From the NCBI GenBank assembly GCA_028386065.3, contig JAKUCV010001966.1, forward strand, positions 342,288 through 406,287: DNA of 64,000 nucleotides, given 5' to 3'. Each line of letters starts with the position of its first letter. Within the stretch, counting starts at the first letter, position 1. The notes under the pieces are model-generated. The model saw only the letters and a program-made list of their open reading frames with translations. It searched no databases and was not told the origin of the DNA. The position numbers and the translations under genes are program-made. This document shows, piece after piece, positions 1 through 10,726 of the stretch. The stretch comes from Turnera subulata (lineage: Eukaryota; Streptophyta; Magnoliopsida; Malpighiales; Passifloraceae).

Positions 1-917
1 ATCGTCTTTATTTGGTTCCGAATTTACCCATGGATTCTAATTTTAAGAAAACATCACTCTGTGATGCTTGTTATAGAGCTAAACAAACTCGGTTATCATT
101 TTCTCTTAGTTTGAATAAATCAGAACATGCTTTTGATTTACTGCATTGTGATATTTGGGGGCCATATAAAACTACATCTCTTTCAGGAGCACATTATTTT
201 CTTACCTTGGTTGATGATTATAGCCGTGCAACTTGGGTATTCTTGATAAAATATAAATCCAAGGTGAAGACGTATTTGTTGCAGTTTTTTAATTGGGTCC
301 ATACACAATTTAGCAAACAAATCAAGACAATCCGTTCTGACAATGGCCTAGAGTTTGTCTATGAAGAGTTACTGAAATATTACATGGAGAATGGTGTGGA
401 AAGATAATCCAGTTGTGTTTACACACCTCAACAAAATGGGGTGGTAGAACGCAAACACAGGCATATTTTAGAAGTGGCACGAGCATTGCGATTCCAAGCA
501 CATCTTCCTATTGACTTTTGGGGTGAATGCAATCTGACAGCGACATATTTAATAAATCGCATGCCCCTGACTAGCTCACACAACAAGACACCATATGAGT
601 TGCTGCTTGGTAAACAACCGAGGTATGAGCACTTACGTTGCTTTGGATGTCTTTGTTAGGCACATGTGAATAGTAAAAGAGATAAATTTGAGCCAAGGAG
701 TAGGCCATGAGTATTTATAGGATATCCTAGTGGGCAGAAGGGATATCAAGTCTATGACCTTGACAACAAGAAGGTTTATGTGACTCGAGATGTGCATTTT
801 TAAAAAGAAATTTTTCCATTTACACTAGCCGAAGACAAAGTGCAATCACAACAAGAGGTGTATTTTGATGAGAATCCAAACGATACACAGTCACCAGCAC
901 CAGATCATATATCACAT

Positions 918-922
918 GATAC
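918..922. repeat. Target site duplication, left copy (GATAC)
   Basis: Matches 2511-2515 exactly. Removing 923-2515 restores the copia reading frame from the DHISHDT residues into DTNEMHEP, so it marks the insertion point. Confidence 0.9.
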
Positions 923-2510
923 TGTGAATACCCAAATTTGACCCATGAAAATTGTATTGAGATTACATTCCTGACATGTTTGAATCATAAGATTGATGAG
1001 TTAGTCTTGGGTTGAAGCATGGATGGGGTTTAATTTTAGTAGAATTTATACGTTATAGTATTTATATGCCTAGGATTAATGAGACGATTTAATCATAGGA
1101 TATGTTAACGACTAAATTGCTAAAATATATTTTATCTCATTAAATTTGGGCTTGTTTATTTATTAAACCCAATTATGTTTATTCTTGGGTTGAAGATAAA
1201 TGTAAGGGTCCAATTTAATAAGGTATGGACTTTTCTCCAGAGTTGCACAACCCATTAACACCTTGCTTGCAGACAAATTTAGCTCTGATTTTTGTGGAAA
1301 ATCAGAGTTAAATCATTCCTTAATAGCAAGAATGTTTTTGGTATGATTTTGGCTTAAAATAAGGAATCAATGGGTAATTAGTCAATTAGGAGATGATTGA
1401 GAGGAGTAGTAATCAAGAAAGCAGAGGATTCTAGGCAATCTAGGGGTTAATTACGCGGTAGGATCAACCAGGGAGGAATTAGGGGAGAATCGGGACCGAA
1501 AAAGGAAAGAACGGGTGAGACGCGTAGGATGACCGCCGAGCCTGGGCGGTCTTCCACCCATGATCGCCCGGCCTGGCTGTCATCCATAGGATGACCGCCG
1601 GCCATGGCGGTCATGCACTCCCAGAAACGCGTTTTCTCCCTGATTTTCGCATGTAATCTGATTCTACTCGGTTTTGGCCCAGATTTTTGGCCATTACCTT
1701 GGTCATTAAGTTGGTCCACGCCTCTAGGCTACCCAGAATACTACAAATAGGACCCTCTTCTCACATTTCAAAACACACACATGCTATTACACAAACACTC
1801 TTCATAAAGCTTTGAAGCTTGAAGAAACTCTATCTCTCGAAGCTTAAGAAATAGTTCCATAGACAGAACTCTGGTAGAATTTCGTTGGTAGCATCATCCA
1901 TTGAAGGCAGCAAAAGGGGAAAATCAAGAAGAACTCCAAGATTGAGTTGAGGAGTGGGAGGAAATTGTATGGGAGGCACAACCCAAACCAAGGAGCTAGA
2001 GGAGGGCTACAAGAGGTAATCATAATCCCTTTTTGTCTGACCAATTATTGTTGAGATGTTGATGTTGATGATGATGTGATTGTTGTGATGCCATGTCAAG
2101 AACTACGTGGGCTTTGAACCCGGTCGCTGGGGTACGTAGGTGGTTTCTAGTGGTGGAAACTCAAGCCCAATATTCTTCTTCCCCCCTTTCTTTTTTAATA
2201 TTCAGTTATTACGTGTTTTAGTGCCCACACTTGCACACTTGCACAAGGCATACAAAATCCTTTAATTGCACAAAGTTTTACCCCAACATGGATGAGTGCC
2301 TAACACCTTCCCATCCATGACGAATCCCCGGGTCCAGCATCTTTGGTTCCTTATTCAATCGCCTAAATGGAGTCACACGAAGGGTTTTTCCCAAGTTTTT
2401 GTCCCTTAATAAAATTTGGGTGGTGACTCCAAAGATGTTGGATGATGGTTATGAAGAAGGTGCAAAGGAAAGGTGAATAGGCCCAAGTGATTTTGGGTCG
2501 GGTATTCACA
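923..2510 (+). mobile_element. Solo LTR (1588 bp) inserted in the copia pol; TSD GATAC; Tat/Ogre-like
   Basis: Starts TGTGAATACCC and ends GGGTATTCACA, an 11-bp perfect terminal inverted repeat with TG/CA ends. It is flanked by GATAC at 918-922 and 2511-2515, a perfect 5-bp target duplication, so one LTR remains after LTR-LTR recombination. It contains no pol-like coding. A stretch around 2099-2145 (a CTACGTGGGC...TACGTAGG pair) and the GGTGACTCC near 2433 recall LTRs of Tat/Ogre gypsy elements; that family call is tentative. Short ORFs inside are not credible genes. Strand cannot be set from coding sequence; + is chosen from the motif resemblance. Confidence 0.88.
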
Positions 2511-4404
2511 GATACAAATGAGATGCATGAACCATGTCATACAAGTAGTGATCATGAGTATGCCACACAAATAGATCATTCACCAGCTAATGATGTTATG
2601 TCAGCTCCAAGCAATCAGAATTTGCCGAGTAACAACCAACCGGAATCATGTATTAGCAAACGATCAAGGCAAGTCTCACGTTTGTTATCTGGATATGATT
2701 ATACTCTTCCCCCTTCATTGGTTCCCACACCTGATACATCGCTCTCTCCTCCTCCTTCGGCTAACTCAACGGTATATCCTATGTCACAATTCATTTCATA
2801 TTCAAATTTTTCTCTTACTCACTCTGCCTTTTTAGTGGCCATCTCCTCCAATGATGAGCCTAAAAGATTTTATCAGACAGTCCAACACAAGCAATGGCGT
2901 GATGCCATGGCACAAGAGATTGCAGCCTTAGAAGCCAATCACACTTGGACACTTGAGTCTTTGCCCCCTGGCAAACGAGCAATTGATTTTAAATGGGTGT
3001 ACAAAATCAAGTACAAACCTGATGGCAGTATCAAACGCTATAAGGCACGCCTTGTAGCAAAAGGATACACTCAATAGAAGGTGTGGATTTCCATGAAACT
3101 TTTGCTCCAGTAGCCAAACTAGTCACTATTCGTTGCTTACTGGCTGTTGCTTCAGTAAAAAATTAGGAGTTGCATCAACTTGATGTTAACAATGCCTTCT
3201 TACACGGTGATCTCGAAGAAGAGGTACACATGAAAATTCCCCAAGGATTTTCCAAACAGGGGGAGCAACGAGTATGTCGCTTACAAAAATCTCTTTATGG
3301 GCTCCGTCAAGCGTCAAGAAATTGGTATCATAAATTCACAACCTCTCTTCTCAGTATTGGTTTTAGACAATCTGATGCTGATCATTCTTTGTTTACTTCA
3401 TCACGAAATGGAGGATATTTTGTTGTTGTGCTTATTTATGTAGATGATGTTATCGTAACTGGCAATGATCATGATTGTATTTGTGATCTAAAGCGGCATC
3501 CAGACACAAAGTTCCATATTAAGGATTTGGGAAAGCTCAAGTACTTCCTCGGCATCAAAGTAACACGTTCACCAGCAGGAATTATGTTAAGCCAACGCAA
3601 GTATGTGCTTGACATCTTGGCAGATAGCGGTCTCACAGGTTGCAAACCAGCAACATTTCCAATGGAGCAACAACATAAGCTTGAAACAGACACAAGTGAA
3701 CCTTGCAGTGATCCTGAGCAATATCGTCGTTTGGTGGGTCGCTTACTTTATCTCACAATTACACGACCAGATATTAGTTATGCAATTCACATCTTAAGTC
3801 AATTCATGCAGACTCCTCGTCAGTCTCATCTTGTCGTTGCCCATAAGGTGTTACGCTATCTTAAAGGAACACCTGGTCAAGGTATTCTTTTTCCTTCTAA
3901 TAGTAAACTTTCCTTAGTGGCATATTGTGATGCTGATTGGGCAGGATGCCCGATCACACGAAGGTCAACAACCGAACATATTATCTTCCTTTGGTTCTTC
4001 ACCAATCTCATGGCGATCCAAGAAATAATCAGTGGTTTCTCGATCTTCAGCAGAGGCAGAATATAGAGCTATGTCAACAACTACTAGCGAAATAATTTGG
4101 CTTTTAAGATTGTTGCAAGATATTGGTGCACCGCAGTCCACTTCAGTGTCCTTGTTTTGTGACAATCAAGCAGCTATTCATATTGTAGCTAACCCGGTGT
4201 TCCATGAACGAACAAAACATATCGAGAAAGACTGTCATTTTATCCGACAATATGTTCAGTCTAAAGCCATTGTCACTCGGTCTATCTCCTCACAACGCCA
4301 ATTGGCTGATATCTTCACCAAAGCATTGGGACGAGAACGCTTTCATGAGCTGCTGGTCAAGTTGGGCATTTCCACTTTGCATGCTCCAACTTGAGGAGGA
4401 GTAA

Positions 4405-4670
4405 TGGAGGATATTTTGTTGATTGAGTGATTAGTGTGATTAATTGTATGATTGATTAGATTAATTGTATGATTGCACAATTAAGGGGATTGTGAATGTG
4501 ATTGATTAGATTAATTGTGTGATTATACAATTAAGGGGATTGTGAATGAATAGATTAATTGTGTGATTACACAATTAAGGGGATTGTATAGGGATTGCTA
4601 CTAGCATACAACTTGTATAAATAAGGGATGTATTTGTGAATAAGAAACATACAAAATATATTTTCCTCCA
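4405..4670 (+). mobile_element. 3' LTR of the decayed copia element (266 bp)
   Basis: Begins TGGAGGA and ends TCCTCCA (7-bp inverted ends) directly after the purine-rich GAGGAGGAG tract that follows the pol stop, as expected for a polypurine tract and 3' LTR. A TATAAATA at about 4615-4622 is a likely LTR promoter. The 5' LTR lies upstream of the window, so pair divergence cannot be measured. Confidence 0.8.
4445..4595 (+). repeat. Three tandem ~50-bp repeats inside the copia 3' LTR
   Basis: Units contain GATTAGATTAATTGTRTGAT followed by ACAATTAAGGGGATTGTGAATG; the third is slightly truncated. Such U3 repeats often carry enhancer function in copia LTRs (family knowledge); function here is unknown. 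Confidence 0.75.
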
Positions 4671-7274
4671 TCCTTTACAAATATAGCATTTGAAAATTTT
4701 AATAATCAAAATAGCGGAGAAAATTTCTTAAGAAATAAGATTAATTATAACTAGAATTTAAAGCAATAAAAGTCTCAGTTTTGTACTCTTTATATCAGCT
4801 TCTTAGTAAGTTGAAATATTAGGTTATTTTATCGACAAAAAATTAGGTTATTTTATCGGTCGATTATGTTTGATTATTTTGATAGGACAGAATATCATGT
4901 AAGCCTGATGCATTAAACATATTTTTTGGTTTTCATACTTGATTATTTGTAAAGTTCTTAAGATGGCAATGGACATGTTCACCGACAGATGCATAAGAAA
5001 ACTTATGGTTAATTTTTTTGTAATAATTTCCTTCTATTTTCTCTCTTTTCAGTTTCATTTTCCTTTCGTGTCTGATTTGACTATCCATCCATCAGACATG
5101 TAGGCGCACCTAATCTAGGAATTACTCGTATAGTCCAAAACTAGAAACTAGAAAGGTTTCCCTTCCCCACATATTCTTTTTTTTTTTTTTTGAAAGTTAG
5201 CTCACAGATGAAACATTATGGACCCAGTAAAATTTAATCATGATTCGCTCATTTCACTGCACATGCAAACTAATTTAGAAATACCTACTTATTAATTTTT
5301 CTTTTAAAAAATCTAGTTATTAAAAAACAAATAAATCAGTATAAAACCTTTTATATACATTATACTATCAAATGATCAACTTCTGAAAATGCTCATTTAT
5401 GATTTCCTGAGAAATTTGGTAGTTGAGGAATATTTCAAAGGCAAACAACTGCAACCAAGAGTAATTTTTTTTTTTCCATTGAATAAAGTTTAGATTGGGG
5501 GAGGTTTTCCTAGGTCAAGGATATGACTACCCAATTTAGCTTGCATTTTATAAATAATTGGCTAAAAGGAAAAAATAATAGGTGAGTTCAAATTCTCAAG
5601 CTTAATGACAGAATGCTAATTGAACCTCAACATGTTAACTCCTCGCAACCAAGACAGATTGTTGATGTATATGGCAGGCAACACGGCAAAACACTTTCAC
5701 GAACCTGTAATCTAGTTGATGAGGAGACTTTTGATTTGGATGTATAGCTGAGATCTGTTGAACAAGATGCTATTGTTGAAAAAGATGCTCTTGTTCATGA
5801 GTGCACCGATCCCGCCCAATGGGTGGTGTTTCTGGCCACTTTGAACTTTTTTCTAGGACCTAGAGCAGTTGCCTCCTCACTATCAAGTGATTCTGTTGGA
5901 CAATGAATACAAAAAAAAAAAGAAGGAAAAAAATGATAACGCAACTCAATTCCATACAAAATATTTGCTCAAATTACAAAAAAACAAATATTTGCGTAAG
6001 TATATATATATATATTTTCGCCTAGAAGAAGTTGTTTCCTGAGAAAGTCACATCAGTAATTTGCTGCGACACAAACATTTTCGTGATTTTTAGGATGGAT
6101 GGTTATGTTGCTAAACAATTGCACTGACCAATGGCCACTTCTCGAGTCTCGACGACTGCCCTTAAGGAATCTTGTGCTTAATTATCATCAGACAGAAGGA
6201 AATTAGTTCAGAAACTCTTATAAATCAACGAAGCATAAAAGCGTTTATTTACTTGGTTTTATGTGGGTTCTTCTCGTTAATTGGTTATCACAAATGAATC
6301 ATTATACGCGGTTTCTTTTTGTTCAACACAGTAAGAGAGAGAGTGTGGACCAAAACAAAAACTTTTTAAGACAGATTATAGCATAGAGCAAGATAGGCAT
6401 GTGATGTGATCACGTCTTATTAATGTTTTTTTAAGTTGGGCAATTTCATCCAACAAATTTTTGAGTGTAATTAATACATCCAATAATTTGTCTAGAGTGG
6501 ATTGACATTGGACGATTCATTAGGAATTTGTTCATTTATTGGCCCTTCCTAGCAAGTGATCCCACCACAGCCTTTTCCACAGATGACTATCACCTATCTC
6601 CTGTCGGTGTAGGGTTTGGACCATTTTGATTGTTTTTAATTGTCTTACATGTGATATTTGAAAATGGCAAGACAAACAGTTAAGAGGATGCAGACTGCTC
6701 ACAAGTTTGATTTTCATCCTCGAAACCTCATTTCTCTTGCGCACAAACACCTATTTGCTTCTTTAAGAAATTATATCAAAAAAAAAAAAACCTATGGCTT
6801 GCATAGTTGCATTAGCACATCCAGCTAGCACCATTACTAAAAGATGTGATGGCAAAAAAAGTTTGAATGTTGGGTTAATTTCCACATGAGTTAAACTACT
6901 TTTTCAACTATTTCCCCCAGAAAAGTAAGGTGCCCTCTTGTTCCACTACTGCAGAAAAATTAAGTCTGGGTTTTAGAAAGTCAGGATCCATTACATTAAA
7001 GATGCATTTGCAGAAAAGAGACAGAAAAAAAAAAAAAAAGAAGCAGCAAAATACTAAAGTTTCTGCATCCCGAGGACCCGAATCCATGCAAAACCTCTCA
7101 AAGACAAATCCATGCAAATTAATTGTAGATCAAAAAGTCTTCAACCAAAAACAGCAAAGTAAACCCCAACTTGGATTGGTCAGTACTTAGGAGAGATATA
7201 TATGTGTATGGTTATTGGTTAAGGTTTCTTTTCAAAGGAGATAGGTGGGTGCAATAACTGACGACCCGGTTTTT
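4671..7274. other. Intergenic, AT-rich; no supportable gene
   Basis: Contains T- and A-homopolymer runs (near 5176, 5470, 6777) and a short TA run near 6003. ORFs up to 86 aa here have no domain signal and low-complexity composition. Nothing was recognised. Confidence 0.6.
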
Positions 7275-7301
7275 AGATGAGAAGATGAGCAAATTTAAGA
7301 C
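7275..7301 (+). promoter_or_regulatory. Promoter block shared by the two glycine-rich protein genes
   Basis: AGAAGATGAGCAAA with similar flanks occurs here, about 160 bp before the first GRP start, and again at 22315-22342, about 150 bp before the second. Surrounding intergenic sequence is not conserved between the loci, so this is a candidate cis element or duplicated core promoter. Confidence 0.5.
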
Positions 7302-7357
7302 ACCCAACCGTACTCCCTCTCTAGCTCTCTCCATGAGATAGCTTTCAAATCTATGTC

Positions 7358-7364
7358 TATAAAA
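7358..7364 (+). promoter_or_regulatory. TATA box of first glycine-rich protein gene
   Basis: TATAAAA about 75 bp upstream of the ATG at 7438, in a normal position for a short plant leader. Confidence 0.7.
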
Positions 7365-7437
7365 GCCACTTCGATGCTCTACTCCTTACCAAACTCTTCT
7401 TAGCTAGTTAGCTATACCTAAAAAAACCTTAGCGAAG

Positions 7438-7950
7438 ATGACTAGTAAGCTGCTTCTTGTTTTGCTCTTTGGTGCACTTGTTTGCTCCTCTACCAATGGC
7501 AGGAAGCTTGTGAGTGATAAGGCTTCTCTAGAGGACCAAAAGAATTTGTTTCATCGTCCTAGGTATGGTGGCGGCTTAGGAGGTGGAGCTGGAGGAGGTG
7601 GTGGGTTCGGTGGAGGTGGTGGTCTTGGAGGAGGCGGAGGTGCTGGTGCTGGAGCTGGATTTGGGGGTGGGGCTGGCGGTGGAGCTGGGGGTGGACTTGG
7701 TGGGGGTGCTGGTGGTGGGGGAGGATTTGGGGCAGGTGGTGGTGGAGGACTAGGAGGTGGGTCTGGCTTTGGTGGCGGAGCTGGCTTTGGTGGAGGTGCT
7801 GGAGCTGGGGGTGGGCTTGGGGGTGGAGCAGGTGGAGGTGGTGGAGGAGGGTTTGGAGGAGGTGGCGGTGGCGGCCTTGGGGGTGGAGCTGGTGGAGGCT
7901 TTGGCGCCGGTGGTGGTGCTGGTGGTGGACTTGGTGGGGGGTTCCCTTGA
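7438..7950 (+). CDS. Secreted glycine-rich cell-wall structural protein (copy 1)
   Basis: 170 aa. Residues 1-21 form a clear signal peptide (hydrophobic LLLVLLFGALVCSS, then NGRKL). Residues 22-43 are a short charged linker (GRKL...FHRPR). From about 44 to the end the protein is almost only Gly in GGG(L/F/A) repeats, ending GGGFP. This is the class I GRP architecture: secreted structural protein of the cell wall, often vascular or stress-related (family knowledge; expression here not visible). Start chosen because it follows a TATA box and gives the signal peptide. A paralogue of the same layout is at 22470-22922; the shared RKL, charged linker, RRP/HRPR and GG-FP end show tandem duplication. 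The long proline-rich ORF on the other strand is a shadow of the GGN repeats. Confidence 0.9.
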   Translation: MTSKLLLVLLFGALVCSSTNGRKLVSDKASLEDQKNLFHRPRYGGGLGGGAGGGGGFGGGGGLGGGGGAGAGAGFGGGAGGGAGGGLGGGAGGGGGFGAGGGGGLGGGSGFGGGAGFGGGAGAGGGLGGGAGGGGGGGFGGGGGGGLGGGAGGGFGAGGGAGGGLGGGFP

Positions 7951-8052
7951 AGATTCACAAATATATATGCTGCTCCATTTTCGATTATATGTTCCAAAAT
8001 TAAGGAATATAACTAGATTTATTGCTTCAGCTGAATGTTAAGACTTGAAGGT

Positions 8053-8072
8053 GTACGTACGTACGTACGTAC
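8053..8072. repeat. (GTAC)n microsatellite in the 3' region of GRP copy 1
   Basis: Five consecutive GTAC units, a self-complementary tetranucleotide repeat. Confidence 0.85.
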
Positions 8073-8145
8073 TAGCACTTGTCTAATTGTTTCTTATAGT
8101 TTCGTGGAGATGTTTGTTAAGTTATTTCCTATAAATTCTGAACTC

Positions 8146-8151
8146 AATAAA
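8146..8151 (+). terminator. Polyadenylation signal AATAAA of GRP copy 1
   Basis: AATAAA about 200 bp after the stop codon; the likely near-upstream poly(A) element. Confidence 0.5.
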
Positions 8152-8269
8152 ATGATCGCTTTTTATATTTTTTTTTTGTTGATAAGGAATAAACGCTTTT
8201 ATATAAGTGTACAATGCTAGCCAATATATATGTGTGTGACGAATGGGAGCAGTGCACTTCAATTTGGAA

Positions 8270-8437
8270 ATATGATGATACATATACATATGTAGCTCAA
8301 CGGCCACCAGCCCACCGTGTAGAAGGCCATATTCGGTCACATCACACTATGGGGCTTGACTGGAAGCGCCGAGATTCGAACCCGAGTCCTAGAGATGGCA
8401 AGCTAAAGACTTTACCAATAGCCAACCACCCCAATTG
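8270..8437 (-). mobile_element. tRNA-derived SINE-like element
   Basis: On the minus strand an A-box-like TGGCTATTGGTAAAG (8410-8424) is followed after 27 nt by a B box GGTTCGAATC (8373-8382), the internal pol III promoter spacing of tRNA-derived SINEs. It does not fold into a full tRNA and lacks an anticodon arm I can support. The 3' limit is uncertain. Confidence 0.6.
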
Positions 8438-8784
8438 TGTATAAGTTCCAATTATATAAGGACTTCATCTAGTACATTAACTAAAGACTTAACGGAATAC
8501 TTGAAGATTCAAACACTCTTGTCCAGTCAAAATTTTCTTAATTCCAGCCTGCGTTTCCCCTTTTTCATGATTTTTTTTTAATTATTTGAAGATAAAAGCG
8601 TAAGTTAGCTCAACAAAGAGAACAGTAGAACTTACGAACAGTCTAGGTTCCCAGGAATCAGGATATCAAACTAAGGCACCCATTAGCTAATCAGGCAGCA
8701 AACTCGTTTTATCAGAAAAAACTAGGCAGCAAACTCCATACTCCAATAATTGGCCTCATAATATACATGATTAGTGACAATTAC

Positions 8785-8985
8785 ATATCACTAATGTGGA
8801 ATTAGTCTAAGTGATAGTCCACTTAGTTGCACTAAAATGAGGTTTTGGATTCAAGTCTTGTGTATGTAGAAAATCCCCATTAAAAAATTAACTCACCCAC
8901 CATATCTAGGAGTGCAACATGGGTCCAATTTGGATTAGTCGGGGCAAAGCTCCAGATACCGGATGACAAACAGTACAAACAATAG
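8785..8985 (+). mobile_element. tRNA-derived SINE-like element
   Basis: A-box-like TAGTCTAAGTGATAG (8803-8817) and B-box-like GGATTCAAGTC (8847-8857), 29 nt apart, followed by GGATTAGTCGGGGC near 8932, a phrase that recurs in plant SINE bodies. Boundaries approximate. Confidence 0.5.
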
Positions 8986-10726
8986 AGGGATCCCTCTCCT
9001 TCAATTGGCTTTTTTTTTTAATATATGAACGATGTATATTGTAACAGCCCGGGTAAAAATTTGGATTTTTACCGGGACTGTAAAAGTCTTTCTACAGTGA
9101 TTTACCGAATGAATTAATCTTGGGTAATTAATTCAAGGTAAATCGGGCGTCGTTTTTTGAAACCGAGGGTTTTCCCGTGCTCGAGATTTTTCCGTGGATT
9201 TTACGGACCTAAGTCCGTATTTTTCGGGTCCCGGATCTTCGAAAAAATCGCACCGGAAAATGACTTAGTGGGTGTATCAGTTATTTTCTGGTCCGATTTG
9301 GACACGGCCCTGCATAGTGGAGCCGCCTCTTACCTGTGCTGCCCGTGGCGCCCTGTGTAGCCTGTGATTTTCCTTTTCTCTTTCCCGTGACTTCTGCCTA
9401 CCTCTGCATCATTCCTTCTCTTCTGCCAACTTCTCCCTGCAAAAAAAAACACAACGAAACAACAACACCCAGTCACGCCACAACACCACCGCCTCCTTCT
9501 TCTTCCTTTTTCCGGGCGAAACACCACCACACACAAACACCACCTCAGCCGATGCCTCCTCTTTCTTCCTTCCATGCTCGCTGGTGTTTCCTCCTCCTGC
9601 TGCCGCTGGCCGTGCCGCTGCCGCCGTCGCAGCGCCATCGTTGGAGCCGAACCGGGCCATCGCTGCCGCTCGCCACCACCATCACCTTCTCTCTTGCAAT
9701 CGTCGCAGGACGCAGGGCCGCCGTCGCCGTCCTCCTCACGTGCGACAGACTCCACCACCGCAACAACACCAGTGACAACCATCGCGTCGCCCGATCTCCT
9801 ACTTCCTCCCCGCTCCGGTTCTCCTCCACCTCTGCCGCCGACAGTAGTCCACCACCGTCGCCTCCCCGCCTGCACACGACGCCGCCGCGTCTCGCCCCGA
9901 CAGCTGTGCCGCCATCGCCTCCGTCCCTGTGCCATCTCCTTTCCGTTATGCTCGCGTCGCTGCCGCCAAGCTCACCAAGGTGAGCGCACGAAGATGGTGA
10001 CCCATTCCTTTTGGCGGATCTAACCCAGTTACGAATGGGTCATGGGCTAGGTGTTGAGCTGGAACCTGGGCTTGGGCATGGGCTTGAATGGCCCACTGTT
10101 TATGGCCCAGATAATAAAATAAATAATAAAATGGAATATATATATATATATATATAATACAAATAAATGGTTATATTTTCTGGATATATTATGGAAATAT
10201 ATTTTTTCTAGAATATTATTTCTCTAGAAAAATTATGGTAACTGTTTACCTTTGGAAAAAAATATACATAGGTAATATTTTGATATTATAATGGTTTGGA
10301 AAATGTATTTTGTCTTTGGAAAAATGTATATAGGTATATTTATTAATACGAATTAATTTTTAGGAAGTAATTTCGTATGACTAATTTTTCTGGAAATATA
10401 GTTTTCTTAATATAATAATATTTGGTAATTATATTATGGTAAATAGTGTTATTAAAAATATAATATTTTGGAAAATATATATATACATATGTTATCTTTC
10501 TCAGAAAATTATGGTGATTATATTTTGGGAAAAGTATAATTAATTTATGAAAATATTTTTAAAAGAGTTTTAATTAAAGTATAGTACCGAAATTATATTC
10601 GGATATACGTACGGTATAATATTTTTGGTAAAAGATGGTAATAAAAGATATGTAACCGGGATGGGTTATTTCGCAGTTTTGGCATCATAGCATACCGATT
10701 ATGTGCATTTATGTGTATATTGTTTT

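Larger units (their letters stand above)
1..4396 (+). pseudogene. Degenerate Ty1/copia pol (integrase, RT, RNase H), Ale-like, interrupted by a solo LTR
   Basis: The polyprotein enters the window in the integrase. The integrase core is visible (HCDIWGP, VDDYSRATW, RSDNGLEF, then [12 protein letters not shown]), with in-frame stops at 405-407 and 657-659 and more near 707 and 800. Coding sequence stops at 922, where a solo LTR is inserted, and resumes at 2516. RT follows ([39 protein letters not shown] at about 3437-3463). Near 3074 one base appears to be missing, giving a frameshift before the GVDFHETFAP equivalent. A second frameshift lies in RNase H near 3985-4030. The rest ([14 protein letters not shown] motif, [14 protein letters not shown]) runs to a stop at 4394. 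Order INT-RT-RH identifies copia; the Ale assignment rests on motif style and the short LTR and is an inference. Dead element: gag and protease are outside the window. Confidence 0.93.

Noticed and set aside
2487..2515. Start of the 196-aa ORF at 2487 as a gene start
   Set aside because: That ATG lies in the solo LTR; the frame merely runs through the insertion junction into copia pol.
7551..7997. 148-aa proline-rich ORF antisense to GRP copy 1
   Set aside because: Mirror of GGN codons (CCN) on the other strand; the sense frame has signal peptide, TATA box and a paralogue.
8373..8424. tRNA gene on the minus strand
   Set aside because: A and B boxes are present but acceptor and anticodon stems do not pair; better explained as a SINE head.
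9330..9983. Overlapping ORFs of 201-215 aa (Arg- or Pro/Ser-rich) on both strands
   Set aside because: They lie in the GC-rich part of the outer LTR, overlap each other, show no domain, and arise from high GC lowering stop frequency.
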